Positions 1 to 9,567 of a stretch of 42,172 nucleotides of DNA are shown one piece after another. A model generated the notes under the pieces. That model did not search any database and was not told the DNA's origin. It saw only the letters and a list, made by a program, of their open reading frames with translations. The stretch's first letter is position 1. Each line of letters opens with the position of its first letter. Origin of the DNA: Deltaproteobacteria bacterium (GTDB lineage Bacteria; UBA10199; SPLOWO2-01-44-7); the NCBI GenBank assembly GCA_023265595.1, contig JAHFSU010000016.1, positions 1 to 42,172 of the forward strand, read 5' to 3'. Position numbers and translations under genes: made by a program.

Positions 1-189
1 TTAGACAACCCACAGACCCTTCTCTACATTACAGAATCTAAAGATTTTGAAGTGGCGCTCGATGCCCTGTTAAAAATAAATGGCAATCCCTATAGCTACA
101 GTAGTTACCAAAACTCCGGAAAAATTATTATCGATGGTGTCGAGAAAAATATAGAAACTCTTTTTACAGAGGGGCAAAGTTGCTCTTAA
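1..189 (+). CDS. C-terminal end of an unknown protein (partial)
   Basis: The first frame is open from base 1 to a TAA at 187-189 and gives about 62 residues with a protein-like composition (begins LDNPQTLLYITESKDFEVAL, ends TLFTEGQSCS). The start lies outside the window. It converges on rsmG and overlaps its end by 26 bases. I do not recognise a family. In many bacteria parA follows rsmG at this place; this fragment is on the opposite strand and does not look like ParA. It could be a chance open frame, because it is short. Confidence 0.4.
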   Translation, partial: LDNPQTLLYITESKDFEVALDALLKINGNPYSYSSYQNSGKIIIDGVEKNIETLFTEGQSCS

Positions 190-784
190 AAATGAGCAGA
201 CTTCTTCTTCCCAGATTTTCCGTTAATTCATAATCGAAAATTTTATCCAATTTCCATTCGGCATCATTCGGTTTTTCCTCTCTCATCCATTCCGGCCCTT
301 TCATCATGATCACTTTGGCATCTTTTTTTAAAAAGGGTTTTGCTAGTTTTAAAAATGTGGTGATGGAAAAGGTGGCCCTTGAAATCACCGCATCAAAACA
401 CCCAAGTTTTTTGATTATTTCAGAATCTTCAGCCCTCCCGCAAACGGCCAAGATATTTTGTAATTTCAATTCCCGAATGACCGCTTCACAAAAAGCAATT
501 TTCTTTTTCACTGAATCGAGCAGAATTACTTCAAGATCGGAATTTTCAATTTTCAACGGAATCCCCGGAAATCCGGCACCGCATCCCAAATCCAAAATCC
601 TTGCCTGTGACGGCAAAAAATGGAGGGGAGCAAGAGAGTCTTCAAAATGCTTGATGGCAATGGATTTGTCGTCTGTGATTGCGGTGAGGTTATAGGTTTT
701 ATTCCACTTTTTTAAAAGTTCCGAAAATTTTTGAAACTCAGGTTTCAAATGCGAAGGGTCAATCCTTCTTTGGCCAAAAGACAT
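164..784 (-). CDS. rsmG: 16S rRNA (guanine-N7) methyltransferase RsmG
   Basis: RsmG (GidB) uses S-adenosylmethionine to methylate N7 of G527 in 16S rRNA, in the decoding region of the small subunit. The 206-residue product has the usual family length. It shows the N-terminal KKWNKTYNLTAI segment, the SAM-binding loop DLGCGAGFPGIPLKI (about residues 65-79), an acidic residue at the end of the next strand (EVILLD) and the family motif SRATF near residue 137. It is the last gene of the minus-strand mnmE/mnmG group, and its start overlaps the preceding MBL-fold gene by 40 bases, so the two are probably translationally coupled. Identification rests on family motifs and on the origin-region context, and is firm. 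Confidence 0.96.
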   Translation of the reverse strand: MSFGQRRIDPSHLKPEFQKFSELLKKWNKTYNLTAITDDKSIAIKHFEDSLAPLHFLPSQARILDLGCGAGFPGIPLKIENSDLEVILLDSVKKKIAFCEAVIRELKLQNILAVCGRAEDSEIIKKLGCFDAVISRATFSITTFLKLAKPFLKKDAKVIMMKGPEWMREEKPNDAEWKLDKIFDYELTENLGRRSLLIFKSNFAPL

Positions 785-1593
785 TTTGTGGAACTCCTAT
801 TTTTTTTGAGAAATTTTTGGCACCAGTCAGCTCTCCTTTGGAGCAGGGGATCAGTCGAGTCCGGATCATGATGAAACAAAACCAGTTTTTTAACTTTCGC
901 TTTTATGGCCAATCTGAGGACATCCTCAAAAGAGCTGTGTCCCCATCCTTTATATTTGGCGTATTTTTTTGGATCATATTGGGCATCGTGAATCAGAAGA
1001 TCAGCACCCTGAATCCATTTTAAAAATTGGGGATCATTTTTTTTCAATTCCTGATCGGAAACATAAATAATTTTTTTGTCCGCCGAAAAAATAAATTTAT
1101 ACCCCAACGTCGGGTCGGTGTGTCTAACCCACCGACATTCGATTCTCACGTTACCCAATTTCATTTTCTTCGGTTTCAAATTCATCCAGTGGACATGCGA
1201 ATTCCATTCGACCGGACCGATCGGAAAAAAGGGGGGTCTCATAATGGTATTGAGCGCCTTTTTAAAAGTGAGTCCGCGGCTTTGAGGCCCGGCTAAAACG
1301 ATTTTTCTTTTTTTCTGGTAGAGCGGCTCAAAAAAGGGGAGTCCGAAAATATGGTCCCAATGAAGGTGTGAAAGAAAAAGAGCGATCGGATTTTTTTTAC
1401 GCAAAAGGCGTTGTCCTAAAAAACGGATGCCGGTGCCCGCATCGCAGACAAAATATTGCTCCCCATCAAAAATGGAGGCGCAGGCCGTGTGTCCCCCGTA
1501 GCGAGACCGGTCGAGCTTGTGCGTCGCTATCGAACCGCGGACCCCCCAAAATGTCACCTCAATTTTTTTCTTCATATCTTTTAGCCATGGCAT
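745..1593 (-). CDS. MBL-fold metallohydrolase
   Basis: A metallo-beta-lactamase-fold hydrolase of the cytoplasmic type. The N-terminus has the WGVRGSIATH / RYGGHTACASI pattern common in one branch of small MBL phosphodiesterase-like proteins. The metal-binding HxHxDH motif is present as SHLHWDHIFGLPFF (about residues 74-87), with later histidines in VRHTDPTLGY and LFHHDPDST and an aspartate in LLIHDAQYD. The substrate cannot be told from sequence; cyclic nucleotide or RNA phosphodiester cleavage are possible. Two starts are possible, ATG at 1593 or ATG at 1575 (MKKKIEV). Either overlaps the end of the preceding gene (stop at 1559), and the 3' end overlaps rsmG, so it lies inside a tightly packed operon. 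Confidence 0.8.
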   Translation of the reverse strand: MPWLKDMKKKIEVTFWGVRGSIATHKLDRSRYGGHTACASIFDGEQYFVCDAGTGIRFLGQRLLRKKNPIALFLSHLHWDHIFGLPFFEPLYQKKRKIVLAGPQSRGLTFKKALNTIMRPPFFPIGPVEWNSHVHWMNLKPKKMKLGNVRIECRWVRHTDPTLGYKFIFSADKKIIYVSDQELKKNDPQFLKWIQGADLLIHDAQYDPKKYAKYKGWGHSSFEDVLRLAIKAKVKKLVLFHHDPDSTDPLLQRRADWCQKFLKKNRSSTKCLLAKEGLTLRI

Positions 1594-2482
1594 ACCGCCC
1601 CAATCTCACATAACCCAAATAGAGAAGCCTCCTAAAACCCCTTGAAGTCCTTTTTTGATACATCGGTTTCAGCAGATTTATCATATCATCGAACATTTGA
1701 TAGTGATAAAAAAGGTTCGCCTTTAAGAAATTTTCTCCCTCTTTTGTAGAAAGTCCCAATGAAGCGATATTTTTGAGATCTTTGTTTAACTGTTTCTGAT
1801 CATTTTGCGATAAAATTTGAAAAGTAAAAACTTGTGATTGGGCCTTGGGCCACTTTTCAAGGCGCCCCAAAAACCAATGATATGTCTTTCCTTCTTGAAG
1901 ACCCAATTCTTGGGAAGCAATTGCTAAACTCTTCGTTTTTTTAGAAATGGGAAATGTTTTATACTTTGGCTCTTTTGCCTCTTCGAAAAAGAAAAAGGTA
2001 GGCTTTTTTCCTAAAACATCTTTTCCCGTCCATTGAAAATTAATTTGGGGAGAGGGGAGAATATTCCCATAGATCGGGTAGAGGCCTTCCATTCCCCCTT
2101 TCGGTGGATTTGCATTTAAAGGGGCCTTAATTCCGACCGGCCCCATTTTGGCTACGTTGATGGCGTCTTCCAAAGCAGTATACGGCGGCGGAAAATACGG
2201 TTTCGGTTTGACCGAATTTTTTTCCACCTGAAAATTTTGTCCGGTTTTTAACTCAATCAACTCGCCATAAAACAGAAGTAAAAATGCACGGTTCTTTGTA
2301 TTGTAGATTTGATAACCATCGTAAAATTCGTCGCCCATCTTTGGAATAATTTTTTGACCTTTCGGCGTGACAAAATAGAGCCCGCCACTTTGTTCCACCA
2401 CAACACCGGTGGCCGCAAAGGCGTGCAGGCAAATTGAGATTAAAATTGTCATCCCGGCGAAGGCCGGAATCCATCTTTTCAT
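1559..2482 (-). CDS. Exported FecR-like protein with repeat-derived N-terminus
   Basis: A 307-residue protein with an N-terminal hydrophobic signal sequence ([13 protein letters not shown], probable cleavage after AFAA near residue 24). The next 70 residues ([39 protein letters not shown]) resemble the FecR beta-domain, in which a repeated sheet presents a threshold value pattern. The C-terminal 70 residues are helical and recall tetratricopeptide-like helices ([19 protein letters not shown] onwards). Its ATG overlaps the mnmG stop in an ATGA junction. Oddly, residues 3-12 ([10 protein letters not shown]) are the translation of a dispersed palindromic repeat, so part of the signal peptide has been built from, or replaced by, a repeat. 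A role in the periplasm or cell envelope is inferred only. Confidence 0.6.
   Translation of the reverse strand: MKRWIPAFAGMTILISICLHAFAATGVVVEQSGGLYFVTPKGQKIIPKMGDEFYDGYQIYNTKNRAFLLLFYGELIELKTGQNFQVEKNSVKPKPYFPPPYTALEDAINVAKMGPVGIKAPLNANPPKGGMEGLYPIYGNILPSPQINFQWTGKDVLGKKPTFFFFEEAKEPKYKTFPISKKTKSLAIASQELGLQEGKTYHWFLGRLEKWPKAQSQVFTFQILSQNDQKQLNKDLKNIASLGLSTKEGENFLKANLFYHYQMFDDMINLLKPMYQKRTSRGFRRLLYLGYVRLGRYAMAKRYEEKN
2448..2475. repeat. Palindromic repeat inside a signal-peptide region
   Basis: The sequence gtcatcccggcgaaggccgg and the following bases form a small hairpin (ccggc / gccgg). Read on the minus strand it gives [10 protein letters not shown], a peptide that I know as a frequent translation of a dispersed intergenic repeat in Proteobacteria. 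Here it occupies codons 3-12 of an exported protein directly after the mnmG stop. Confidence 0.6.
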
Positions 2483-4368
2483 GCGGCCTTATTTTTAGCT
2501 TTTTCGCGGCGCAAGTAAACCATCAAAATGGAGATGGCCGCGGGGGTTATTCCGGAAATACGGACGGCTTGTCCCAAATTTAAAGGTTTTATTCGTGTCA
2601 ATTTTTCAACCACCTCTTTGGAGAGGCCGGAAATCCCCTCAAAAATAAAATGGCTCGGGATTAAAACCGATTCGAGTTTTTTAAACCATGCAATATCTTC
2701 TTCTTGTGAAGCGATGTAACCTTCATATTTAATCTGGATTTCGGTCTGTTCGGATACTTTGGGTAGAAGGGTTTCAAAATCGGGATCGAACTGTTTCAAA
2801 ACCGTTGCCAGACTCAACTCGGGTCGTTTGATCAATTCAGCCAGAGAGGTCGGTTTTTTAATCGGAGTCGTGCCGATATCATTTAGCTTTTGATTTACAT
2901 GGGAATTCGGCGTCAACATTTTAACACTCAATCGCTCGAGCCATTTTTCAACCGATTGTTTTTTGGTTTGAAAATTTTTCCAATCTTCATCACCGACAAG
3001 ACCCAGCTCTCTTCCCATTTTGCGGAGTCTCAAATCGGCGTTATCTTCGCGAAGCAGCAATCGATACTCGGCGCGGGAGGTAAACATCCGGTAGGGCTCT
3101 TCAGTCCCCTTTGTGACTAAATCATCGATCATCACGCCAATATAGGCCTGCGAGCGATCCAACACCAAAGGATTTTCCCCTTTCACTTTGAGGGCGGCAT
3201 TAATGCCTGCCATCAACCCTTGCGCCGCCGCTTCTTCATAACCGGAGGTTCCATTAATTTGCCCCGCATGAAAAAGTCCCGCAATTTTTTTTGTCTCCAA
3301 AGTGGGATAAAGCTCTGTCGGCGGGATTGCATCATATTCAACCGCATAACCGGGGCGCATGATTTCGCAATGTTCAAGGCCGGGAAGCGTTCGCAGCATT
3401 GCCATCTGCACATCGACCGGAAGAGAAGTCGACATCCCATTCACATAGATCTCTTTTGTCTTTAATCCCTCGGGCTCCAAAAAAATCTGATGACGCTCTT
3501 TATCGGCAAAGCGGACGACCTTGTCTTCGATCGAGGGACAATAACGAGGACCGATTCCCTCAATCACGCCGCAATACATCGGTGAACGATGCAAATTGGC
3601 CTTGATGATCGCGTGCGTTTTTTCTGAAGTGTATGTGATGTGACAAGGACGTTGCGGCAGTTTGACTTCCGTCGCTGAAAAAGAAAAGAGGGGAGGGGGA
3701 TCATCGCCCCACTGGACTTCGAGAGAAGAAAAATCGACTGTCTTGGCGTCGAGTCTCGGAACCGTTCCCGTTTTGAGGCGCCGCAATTTAAAACCTTGTT
3801 CCACAAGAGATTGAGAAAGTCCTTTCGCCGCAAAATCTCCGGAACGCCCCCCTTCCGCATTCTTCAAACCAAAATGCATGAGACCGCCCAAAAAAGTCCC
3901 CGTCGTTAAAATAACCGTTTTCCCCAAAAAACATTCCTCAATTTTTGAGACAACCCCTTTGATCACCCCATTTTTGACAACCAGCTTTTCAATGAGGGCC
4001 TGTTTGATCGTAAGGTTGGGACTATTTTCCAAAACCTCCTTCATTTTGTCTTTGTAGAGATGCCGATCGCACTGGGCCCGCGTCGCCTGAACGGCCGGTC
4101 CTTTGCTGGCGTTGAGTCTTCGAAATTGAATGCCGGTGGCATCGGTCGTTTTGGCCATCTCACCACCCAAGGCATCGATCTCTTTGACGAGATGTCCTTT
4201 GGCCAAACCGCCGATGGCCGGATTGCAACTCATGTGGCCAATCGTATCGAGATTACCGGATAAAACAAGGGTGTCACACCCCATTCGGGCTGCGGCCAAA
4301 GCCGCTTCACAGCCGGCGTGGCCTGCCCCCACCACAATCACATCAAAAATTTTTGGATAAGCAAACAC
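2479..4368 (-). CDS. mnmG: tRNA uridine-5-carboxymethylaminomethyl modification enzyme MnmG
   Basis: MnmG (GidA) is the FAD- and NADH-dependent partner of MnmE. Together they add the carboxymethylaminomethyl (or aminomethyl) group to U34 of tRNAs that read two-codon boxes. The product is 629 residues, the normal length. The N-terminal dinucleotide-binding motif is [19 protein letters not shown] (residues 12-30), followed by the family signature [22 protein letters not shown]. Further family blocks are [26 protein letters not shown] and [21 protein letters not shown]. The C-terminal helical domain that contacts MnmE and tRNA is complete. It usually sits next to mnmE; here one unknown gene separates them. 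The ATG at 4368 is the only sensible start. Confidence 0.97.
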   Translation of the reverse strand: MFAYPKIFDVIVVGAGHAGCEAALAAARMGCDTLVLSGNLDTIGHMSCNPAIGGLAKGHLVKEIDALGGEMAKTTDATGIQFRRLNASKGPAVQATRAQCDRHLYKDKMKEVLENSPNLTIKQALIEKLVVKNGVIKGVVSKIEECFLGKTVILTTGTFLGGLMHFGLKNAEGGRSGDFAAKGLSQSLVEQGFKLRRLKTGTVPRLDAKTVDFSSLEVQWGDDPPPLFSFSATEVKLPQRPCHITYTSEKTHAIIKANLHRSPMYCGVIEGIGPRYCPSIEDKVVRFADKERHQIFLEPEGLKTKEIYVNGMSTSLPVDVQMAMLRTLPGLEHCEIMRPGYAVEYDAIPPTELYPTLETKKIAGLFHAGQINGTSGYEEAAAQGLMAGINAALKVKGENPLVLDRSQAYIGVMIDDLVTKGTEEPYRMFTSRAEYRLLLREDNADLRLRKMGRELGLVGDEDWKNFQTKKQSVEKWLERLSVKMLTPNSHVNQKLNDIGTTPIKKPTSLAELIKRPELSLATVLKQFDPDFETLLPKVSEQTEIQIKYEGYIASQEEDIAWFKKLESVLIPSHFIFEGISGLSKEVVEKLTRIKPLNLGQAVRISGITPAAISILMVYLRREKAKNKAA

Positions 4369-4391
4369 CGGGTTGACCTAACACAAGCCCC

Positions 4392-5108
4392 TTACTTAAA
4401 CAAGAAGTCAAGCCCTGATGAAGTTCTAGGAAACCGGCTGGCTAAGCGGGTCAGCCACTTGTCAAACCAAAGGCTCATTCTTAAAAATGCCAAATTGGGG
4501 GCCCTCTCCGCCGCTTCGCTCAATATATCTCTCACGGCAGGTTCCAGCTCTTCCGCGCACGCATGCAGATGAGCTAATGCCAGATGTAAAACATCGCGTG
4601 TCTCCTCCAAAGGGCAGGGTCCCACCGTTCCAAGCAATTCATGACGGACTGCAACTGTTGCTAAATGAATATCTTCGTACACCATTCTTCCAACGGATAG
4701 GGCGACCTCTGTTCTTGGATCAGAATGACCAGAATTAAAAAGAATACCCGAAGCAGCCATTGCAAGAAGTCCCAGCCTCTCTTCATTTACCCGCTCCCAT
4801 ACTCTCCTCGCCCCTTCTATCCTCTGATCTAATACAGCCAATGCTTTGCTTATGCTTTTACGATCTTTCTCGCCGGCAGTTCTAACTGCCCTGTGCAATC
4901 TTACGGCAAGCCACTTTGCGCTTGGGTCGGTATGTTCTGCATCAACCAACCATCCCAAATTGGCGAGCCTTGTGGCTGGATCTAGCTCAGCTGTGAAAAC
5001 TACATCCCGCATCACAGGCGCTCCGCTTAACGGTGCTGTCACTGCCATTGTATTTGTGGGCGCTATGCTCAAAGCAGCACTTACCACAGACATTCCTTCA
5101 CCCGACAT
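4392..5108 (-). CDS. Unknown helical protein between mnmG and mnmE
   Basis: I do not recognise this 238-residue protein. The first 35 residues are rich in Ala, Val, Thr and Ser (SVVSAALSIAPTNTMAVTAP) but contain no clear signal peptide. The rest is predicted largely helical, with charged repeats such as AVRLHRAVRTAGEKDRKSISKA and RRVWERVNEERLGLLAMAASG. It ends in a basic, Trp/Phe-containing tail. The ATG at 5108 has a strong ribosome binding site (ggaggtttct then ATG), so translation is credible. It splits the usual mnmE-mnmG pair, and its vocabulary (many Ala, Arg, Glu) differs from the Lys/Phe-rich neighbours, which hints at later arrival. No function is proposed. Confidence 0.6.
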   Translation of the reverse strand: MSGEGMSVVSAALSIAPTNTMAVTAPLSGAPVMRDVVFTAELDPATRLANLGWLVDAEHTDPSAKWLAVRLHRAVRTAGEKDRKSISKALAVLDQRIEGARRVWERVNEERLGLLAMAASGILFNSGHSDPRTEVALSVGRMVYEDIHLATVAVRHELLGTVGPCPLEETRDVLHLALAHLHACAEELEPAVRDILSEAAERAPNLAFLRMSLWFDKWLTRLASRFPRTSSGLDFLFK

Positions 5109-5219
5109 AGAAACCTCCGATTTGAAAAGGGCTAAAAATAAAGAAGTATTTGGAAATCTGTATACAACTTCAAAGCCGGGGACGTTCTACTCTTCTCAAC
5201 GTTTTTTGCAAGAAAAATG

Positions 5220-6593
5220 TTATTTGCCGATGCAAAATTCGGAAAAAATCTTATTCAATAGGTCTTCGCCGATGTCGGCCCCTGTAATAGCCCCCAAATA
5301 TTCATGAGATTTTTTTAAATGAAAGGCTACAAACTCTACCGGCGATGCCTCATTTAGGGCCCGATTGGCCCCTTGTAATTCTGAAAGGGCCGATTCAACA
5401 GCCTCTTTATGCCTCAGTTTTGCAATTCTGACACCTGAATTTTCTGTTTTTTGACCTTTTTTGGCAAAAACGACCATAAAATCTCGTAATTTTTCAATTC
5501 CAGTCCCCTGAATGGCCGAAAGAATAACAATATTCTCTTTATATTGAGGAATGACCAACGTCTCAAAATCCCAAGCCGGTTTCAAATCCATTTTATTGAG
5601 ACAAAAAATCGTTTTTGAAAGATTGAGGAGTGATAAAAAATCAATATCTTCAGCCAAAAGAGGTTCTGAGAGATCGAAAATAGACAAAATCAGATCTGCT
5701 TGAGTCAAAAGTTCCCTGCTTTTTGAAACACCGATCGCCTCTACCTCATTAGAGGTGATCCGAAGGCCCGCCGTATCTGACAATCGAAAAGAGATGCCGC
5801 CAAACTGGCAAAGTTCTTCGATAACATCCCTTGTCGTCCCCGGTTGAGCATGAACGATTGCCCTCTCTTTTCCGACCAAGGCATTCAAGAGACTCGATTT
5901 GCCGACATTCGGTCGCCCCACTAAAGCAACGGAAAGCCCTTCGCGATAGATTTTTCCTTCTTCATAAGTATTTAACAACTCTTGCAGTCCGATTTGAATC
6001 GGTTGGAGACGTTTTAAAATCCCTTCTTTTTGAATTAGCTCAATATCTTCTTCCGGAAAATCGATCGAGGCCTCGACGAAGGCCCGAAGTTTAACCAGTT
6101 CCGATTGGTACCCTTCAATTTTTTTGGAAAGGCTCCCTGATAAATGTTCTCTGGCCTGTATCAGCGCCATTTCACTCGATGCCGAAATAATATCGGAGAC
6201 CGCTTCGGCTTGGGCCAAATCGAGCTTGCCATTGAGGTAGGCCCTTTTTGTAAATTCACCCGGCTCCGCCAAATGGGCCCCGGCATCGAGACAAGAGTTC
6301 AAAATTTTTTCTAAGAGGAGGGGGCTTCCATGCCCCTGAAGCTCGACGACATCTTCGCCGGTATAAGAATGGGGGGCCTTCATCCAAACAGCAAGTCCTA
6401 AATCGATCCTTTCGCCGGATTGGGGATCAATAAAATTTCCATAATAAAGACGATGAGTTGCAAAATTATCCACACTTATTGCGGGACTTTTCCACACCTT
6501 TTTCAACACCTCTTTTGACCAAGGACCGGAAAGGCGTATCACTCCTATCCCACCTATCCCATGTGGAGTGGCTATGGCTGCAATTGTTTTCAT
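5220..6593 (-). CDS. mnmE: tRNA modification GTPase MnmE
   Basis: MnmE (TrmE) binds 5-formyltetrahydrofolate and GTP and works with MnmG to modify U34 of certain tRNAs. The N-terminal folate-binding domain begins TIAAIATPHGIGGIGVIRLSG. A Ras-like G domain is inserted in the helical domain: G1 GRPNVGKSSLLN (around residue 224), G2 GTTRDVIEE, G3 DTAGLR, G4 NKMDL. The protein ends in CIGK, the conserved C-terminal CxGK that takes part in catalysis. I chose ATG at 6593 (MKTIAAIATP), which has a GGTG eight bases upstream. A GTG three codons earlier (6602) is the alternative. It leads the minus-strand group that continues through mnmG to rsmG. Confidence 0.97.
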   Translation of the reverse strand: MKTIAAIATPHGIGGIGVIRLSGPWSKEVLKKVWKSPAISVDNFATHRLYYGNFIDPQSGERIDLGLAVWMKAPHSYTGEDVVELQGHGSPLLLEKILNSCLDAGAHLAEPGEFTKRAYLNGKLDLAQAEAVSDIISASSEMALIQAREHLSGSLSKKIEGYQSELVKLRAFVEASIDFPEEDIELIQKEGILKRLQPIQIGLQELLNTYEEGKIYREGLSVALVGRPNVGKSSLLNALVGKERAIVHAQPGTTRDVIEELCQFGGISFRLSDTAGLRITSNEVEAIGVSKSRELLTQADLILSIFDLSEPLLAEDIDFLSLLNLSKTIFCLNKMDLKPAWDFETLVIPQYKENIVILSAIQGTGIEKLRDFMVVFAKKGQKTENSGVRIAKLRHKEAVESALSELQGANRALNEASPVEFVAFHLKKSHEYLGAITGADIGEDLLNKIFSEFCIGK

Positions 6594-6727
6594 ATTATTC
6601 ACACCGGCACATCTAGTTTTTTCGACCCCCTCCTGTCAATAGAGGATGCAATGCGTTAAATGTCTGGCGCAGCGCGTATTGGCATTTCCTAAATCATCTC
6701 CTATGGTTCAGCTTGAATTAAGACATC

Positions 6728-7747
6728 ATGTTTTCTAAATATCTAAAAATTAAAAGTTTTGGGATTTTCGGGTTTGCATTGGGAATGTTGGCCTTGGCCG
6801 GTTGTTCTCAAAAAGGGGGGGCTCCGGAATTGCTGGGGGCCGATGCAACCCCCATTTCATCAAATTCTCCGGCCGCCACCACGAATAATGCCGAAAGTTT
6901 CCAACCAAAGGTCTCTGTACAAAAGCTGATCTATCACGTTGGTCCTGTCAATCTATTGGCAGGCGAAGATGCGGAAGAGATGGCAGAAAAACCGGTGAAG
7001 TTGAATTTTCAAGTCTCAGAGCCAGTGTGGGTAATTGCTTTCGAACCGAAAATTTTGGATGCCAACGGCAGGGAACTTCCGGGACGCCTCTTACACAAAG
7101 CGATTCTTTCGAACAAGCATGATGAAAATCCGGTCTGTGCCAGTAGCGCTGCCGGCAATCCCTTTGCTGTTGCCACTTCTACACTGACCAAGGTGGAACT
7201 TCCGGAAGGTTTTGGGTACCCGCTTCTCCCCGAAGACCCGCTGGAGGCCAAAGTGGTTTTTCAAAATAAGACGGGTCAAGATTATGTCGATGTCACTTTT
7301 GCCTTTGAATTGACCACGATCCCGATAGATAAAACCGTCGGTTACCATGATCTAAAAACTATTCTGATCGACACCGATCCTTGCGAATATAAACCGATCT
7401 CACTGGAGCCGGGGAAATTTCTCCCAAAAACAGAAACAGTCACCGTCGCAAAGGGGGGAAATTTGGTTGTAGCGAACGGTGTTTTGTCAGACTATGGGGT
7501 TTCCGTTGCCCTGACGCACCAAGCCGGCGGGCAAATAACACTGGTCCCATTTTGGCGCGCCGAAGCGGAGTTTGATGCGGAACACCAGATCATCAATCTC
7601 TCTCCAAATCCTTTCATCGATATTGCAGGGAAAAAAATTGCAAATGGCGATAAATTGACTCTCGATGTTGTCTTCGACAACTATTCAGATGAATGGAAAA
7701 ACGCCGCCACGGGCGCGGCTATGATCTACTTAGCGCCCGCCCCGTAA
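6728..7747 (+). CDS. Predicted lipoprotein of unknown function
   Basis: The 339-residue product begins with a typical lipoprotein signal: positively charged start, hydrophobic stretch and lipobox LALAGC with the lipidated Cys near residue 26. After it comes a low-complexity Ser/Thr/Asn/Ala linker (PISSNSPAATTNNAES). The remainder is beta-rich with alternating hydrophobic residues (KLIYHVGPVNLLAGEDAEEM, VKLNFQVSEPVWVIAFEPKI), and it has Cys residues in the mature part. I recognise no family. It is the only + strand gene in the minus-strand half of the origin region and converges with yidC, overlapping its 3' end by 29 bases. Likely anchored to the inner or outer membrane, facing the periplasm. 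Confidence 0.7.
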   Translation: MFSKYLKIKSFGIFGFALGMLALAGCSQKGGAPELLGADATPISSNSPAATTNNAESFQPKVSVQKLIYHVGPVNLLAGEDAEEMAEKPVKLNFQVSEPVWVIAFEPKILDANGRELPGRLLHKAILSNKHDENPVCASSAAGNPFAVATSTLTKVELPEGFGYPLLPEDPLEAKVVFQNKTGQDYVDVTFAFELTTIPIDKTVGYHDLKTILIDTDPCEYKPISLEPGKFLPKTETVTVAKGGNLVVANGVLSDYGVSVALTHQAGGQITLVPFWRAEAEFDAEHQIINLSPNPFIDIAGKKIANGDKLTLDVVFDNYSDEWKNAATGAAMIYLAPAP

Positions 7748-9338
7748 GCAGATCTCTGAATCGAATCCCCTTATTGTACATCCACTGTTGCGTGATGGTC
7801 ATCAGCGTATTGACAAAAATGTAGAGTCCGAGGCCGACCGGCAGAAAAACCATGAGCCCGCAAAACATCAGCGGCATAATCAACATCATCTTTTGCTGTG
7901 TCGGATCGGCGGAGGGGTTCGGCGTCATTTTCGTTTGAAAAAACATCGTTACCCCTAACAAAACGGGGACGATGAAGAAGGGGTCGGGTGATGAGAGATC
8001 TTTATAAAATCCGAAAAACGGGGCATGATAGAGTTCCACCGAATTCCACAGAACCTGATACAGTGCGATATAAATCGGAAATTGGAGCAACATCGGAAGA
8101 CAACCCCCCATCGGATTGACTTTATGAGCCTTGAACAGCTGCATCGTCTCCATGTTGAGACGCTGCTGGTCTTTTCCATATTTTGCCCGGAGCTCTTTAA
8201 TTTTTGGCTGCAACTCTTGCATCGCCTTCATTGATTTCAGCGATTTTTTATTAATCGGATTTAACAAAAGTTTGATGAAGAGGGTCAGTAAAATAATGGC
8301 AATGCCGTAGTTGTGAACAACCTTATAGAAAAGCTGCAAAAGGAAAAGGATCGGAACCGCAACCACCGTGATCCATCCATAGCCGATCGCCTTGTCAAAA
8401 TTAGAACCCAACGCCTTCAAATTATTTAAATCTTTCGGTCCTCCATAGACATTCAACTTTTGGCTCCATTTCTCGCCGGGCAACACCTGAACAGGAGAAA
8501 AAATCAGCTTTGTAAAAAAGAAGGGTTCATTGGAATGAAGGGCATATTGGCCCATTTCAACCTGACTCGCCTCTTTTCCAACCGGGACAATGCCTCCGAT
8601 AAAATAACGACTCTCCGCGCCAACCCAACCGACACTCCCTGCGACGGTTTCTGACATGGAAACTTTTTCATACGGAACAGAGACTAAAGAACCGTTAAGC
8701 GAATAGACCGGATGCCACTTGTCAGGCGGGCTTTTAAAAAATAAGACCCCCCTTTGAGGACTCTCCTCATAAGGAATTTTTCCCCAATTTAAGACCGGGG
8801 CAAAAGCCAGCGTCTCCCTGGAATGATTTGCGAATTCATACTCGACTTTAAGCTGGTAGGAGTTCGGTTCTAAAACGATCTTTTTGAAAACAGAAATATT
8901 CCCCTTTGTAAAAATAAGTGTGACGCTATTTTCCGTTTTTTGAGTCACTCGAAAGGGGAGGACCTTTGATATTTTAAAATTGGCATTCCGAAATTCGAGA
9001 TCGAGAATGCCCCCTTGCACCTCTGCCAACGTCACTGGCCTCGGATTTTTTCCATTTCTTGAGAATTTTTTCAGTTCCCAACCTTTAACAACGCCGCCGA
9101 GCGTATCGATCTGCAGAGCAACCGATTCATTAGAAAGCAAAACGGTTTCTCCCTCCTCCCGAATTTTTGTTTCAGGCAAGGCTGTTTGGGGAGCCGTTTT
9201 CTGCGGTTCTTGAATCGTTGTTGGGGAGACTTGTGGTGCCGGCATCTGCTTAGGAGACGGCGCTACAAAGGCATACCACAAAATCAAGACTCCGATGCTT
9301 AAACCGGCGGCCAACAGGCCTCTATATTCGCTCTTCAT
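7719..9338 (-). CDS. yidC: Membrane protein insertase YidC
   Basis: YidC inserts and folds inner-membrane proteins, alone or with SecYEG. The 539-residue length and the organisation (N-terminal transmembrane segment LLAAGLSIGVLILWYAFVA, a long beta-rich periplasmic P1 domain, then a five-helix core) are typical of Gram-negative YidC. The core shows IAIILLTLFIKLLLNPINKK and the conserved hydrophilic region MKAMQELQPKIKELRAKYG, which includes the Arg of the central groove. It also shows NPMGGCLPMLLQFPIYIALY and a final transmembrane pair ending QQWMYNKGIRF. The ATG at 9338 lies 20 bases after the yidD stop. It is the last gene of the rpmH-rnpA-yidD-yidC operon. Confidence 0.97.
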   Translation of the reverse strand: MKSEYRGLLAAGLSIGVLILWYAFVAPSPKQMPAPQVSPTTIQEPQKTAPQTALPETKIREEGETVLLSNESVALQIDTLGGVVKGWELKKFSRNGKNPRPVTLAEVQGGILDLEFRNANFKISKVLPFRVTQKTENSVTLIFTKGNISVFKKIVLEPNSYQLKVEYEFANHSRETLAFAPVLNWGKIPYEESPQRGVLFFKSPPDKWHPVYSLNGSLVSVPYEKVSMSETVAGSVGWVGAESRYFIGGIVPVGKEASQVEMGQYALHSNEPFFFTKLIFSPVQVLPGEKWSQKLNVYGGPKDLNNLKALGSNFDKAIGYGWITVVAVPILFLLQLFYKVVHNYGIAIILLTLFIKLLLNPINKKSLKSMKAMQELQPKIKELRAKYGKDQQRLNMETMQLFKAHKVNPMGGCLPMLLQFPIYIALYQVLWNSVELYHAPFFGFYKDLSSPDPFFIVPVLLGVTMFFQTKMTPNPSADPTQQKMMLIMPLMFCGLMVFLPVGLGLYIFVNTLMTITQQWMYNKGIRFRDLLTGRALSRS

Positions 9339-9357
9339 GCTTTAAACTCCTTCCATA

Positions 9358-9567
9358 TCATGGCAAATCAATTCCTCCCGGATGATAGGGATGACATTTC
9401 AAAATTCTTTTAAAGGATAAAAAAAAGGCCTCCCTCAAATGGTGTTTTTTGAGCGTCAGCCGGGCGTATTCCGAACAGGTCGGATGAAAACGGCAACAAC
9501 CCCCAAGCCATGGGGATAAAAAAATTTGATATAAACCGATTATTTTTTCAAACAGTCGCTCAAACAT
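9358..9567 (-). CDS. yidD: Membrane protein insertion efficiency factor YidD
   Basis: A 69-residue protein with the complete YidD signature: an amphipathic N-terminal helix (IIGLYQIFLSPWLGG), CCRFHPTCSEYA with the three conserved Cys, and LKRILKCHPYHPGG (here FKRILKCHPYHPGG). It is known to assist the insertion of membrane proteins together with YidC. Its start overlaps the end of rnpA by 28 bases, the usual arrangement. Confidence 0.95.
   Translation of the reverse strand: MFERLFEKIIGLYQIFLSPWLGGCCRFHPTCSEYARLTLKKHHLREAFFLSFKRILKCHPYHPGGIDLP

Noticed and set aside
306-695. 129-codon frame antisense to rsmG
   Set aside because: It overlaps the SAM-binding core of RsmG on the opposite strand and has no signal of its own.
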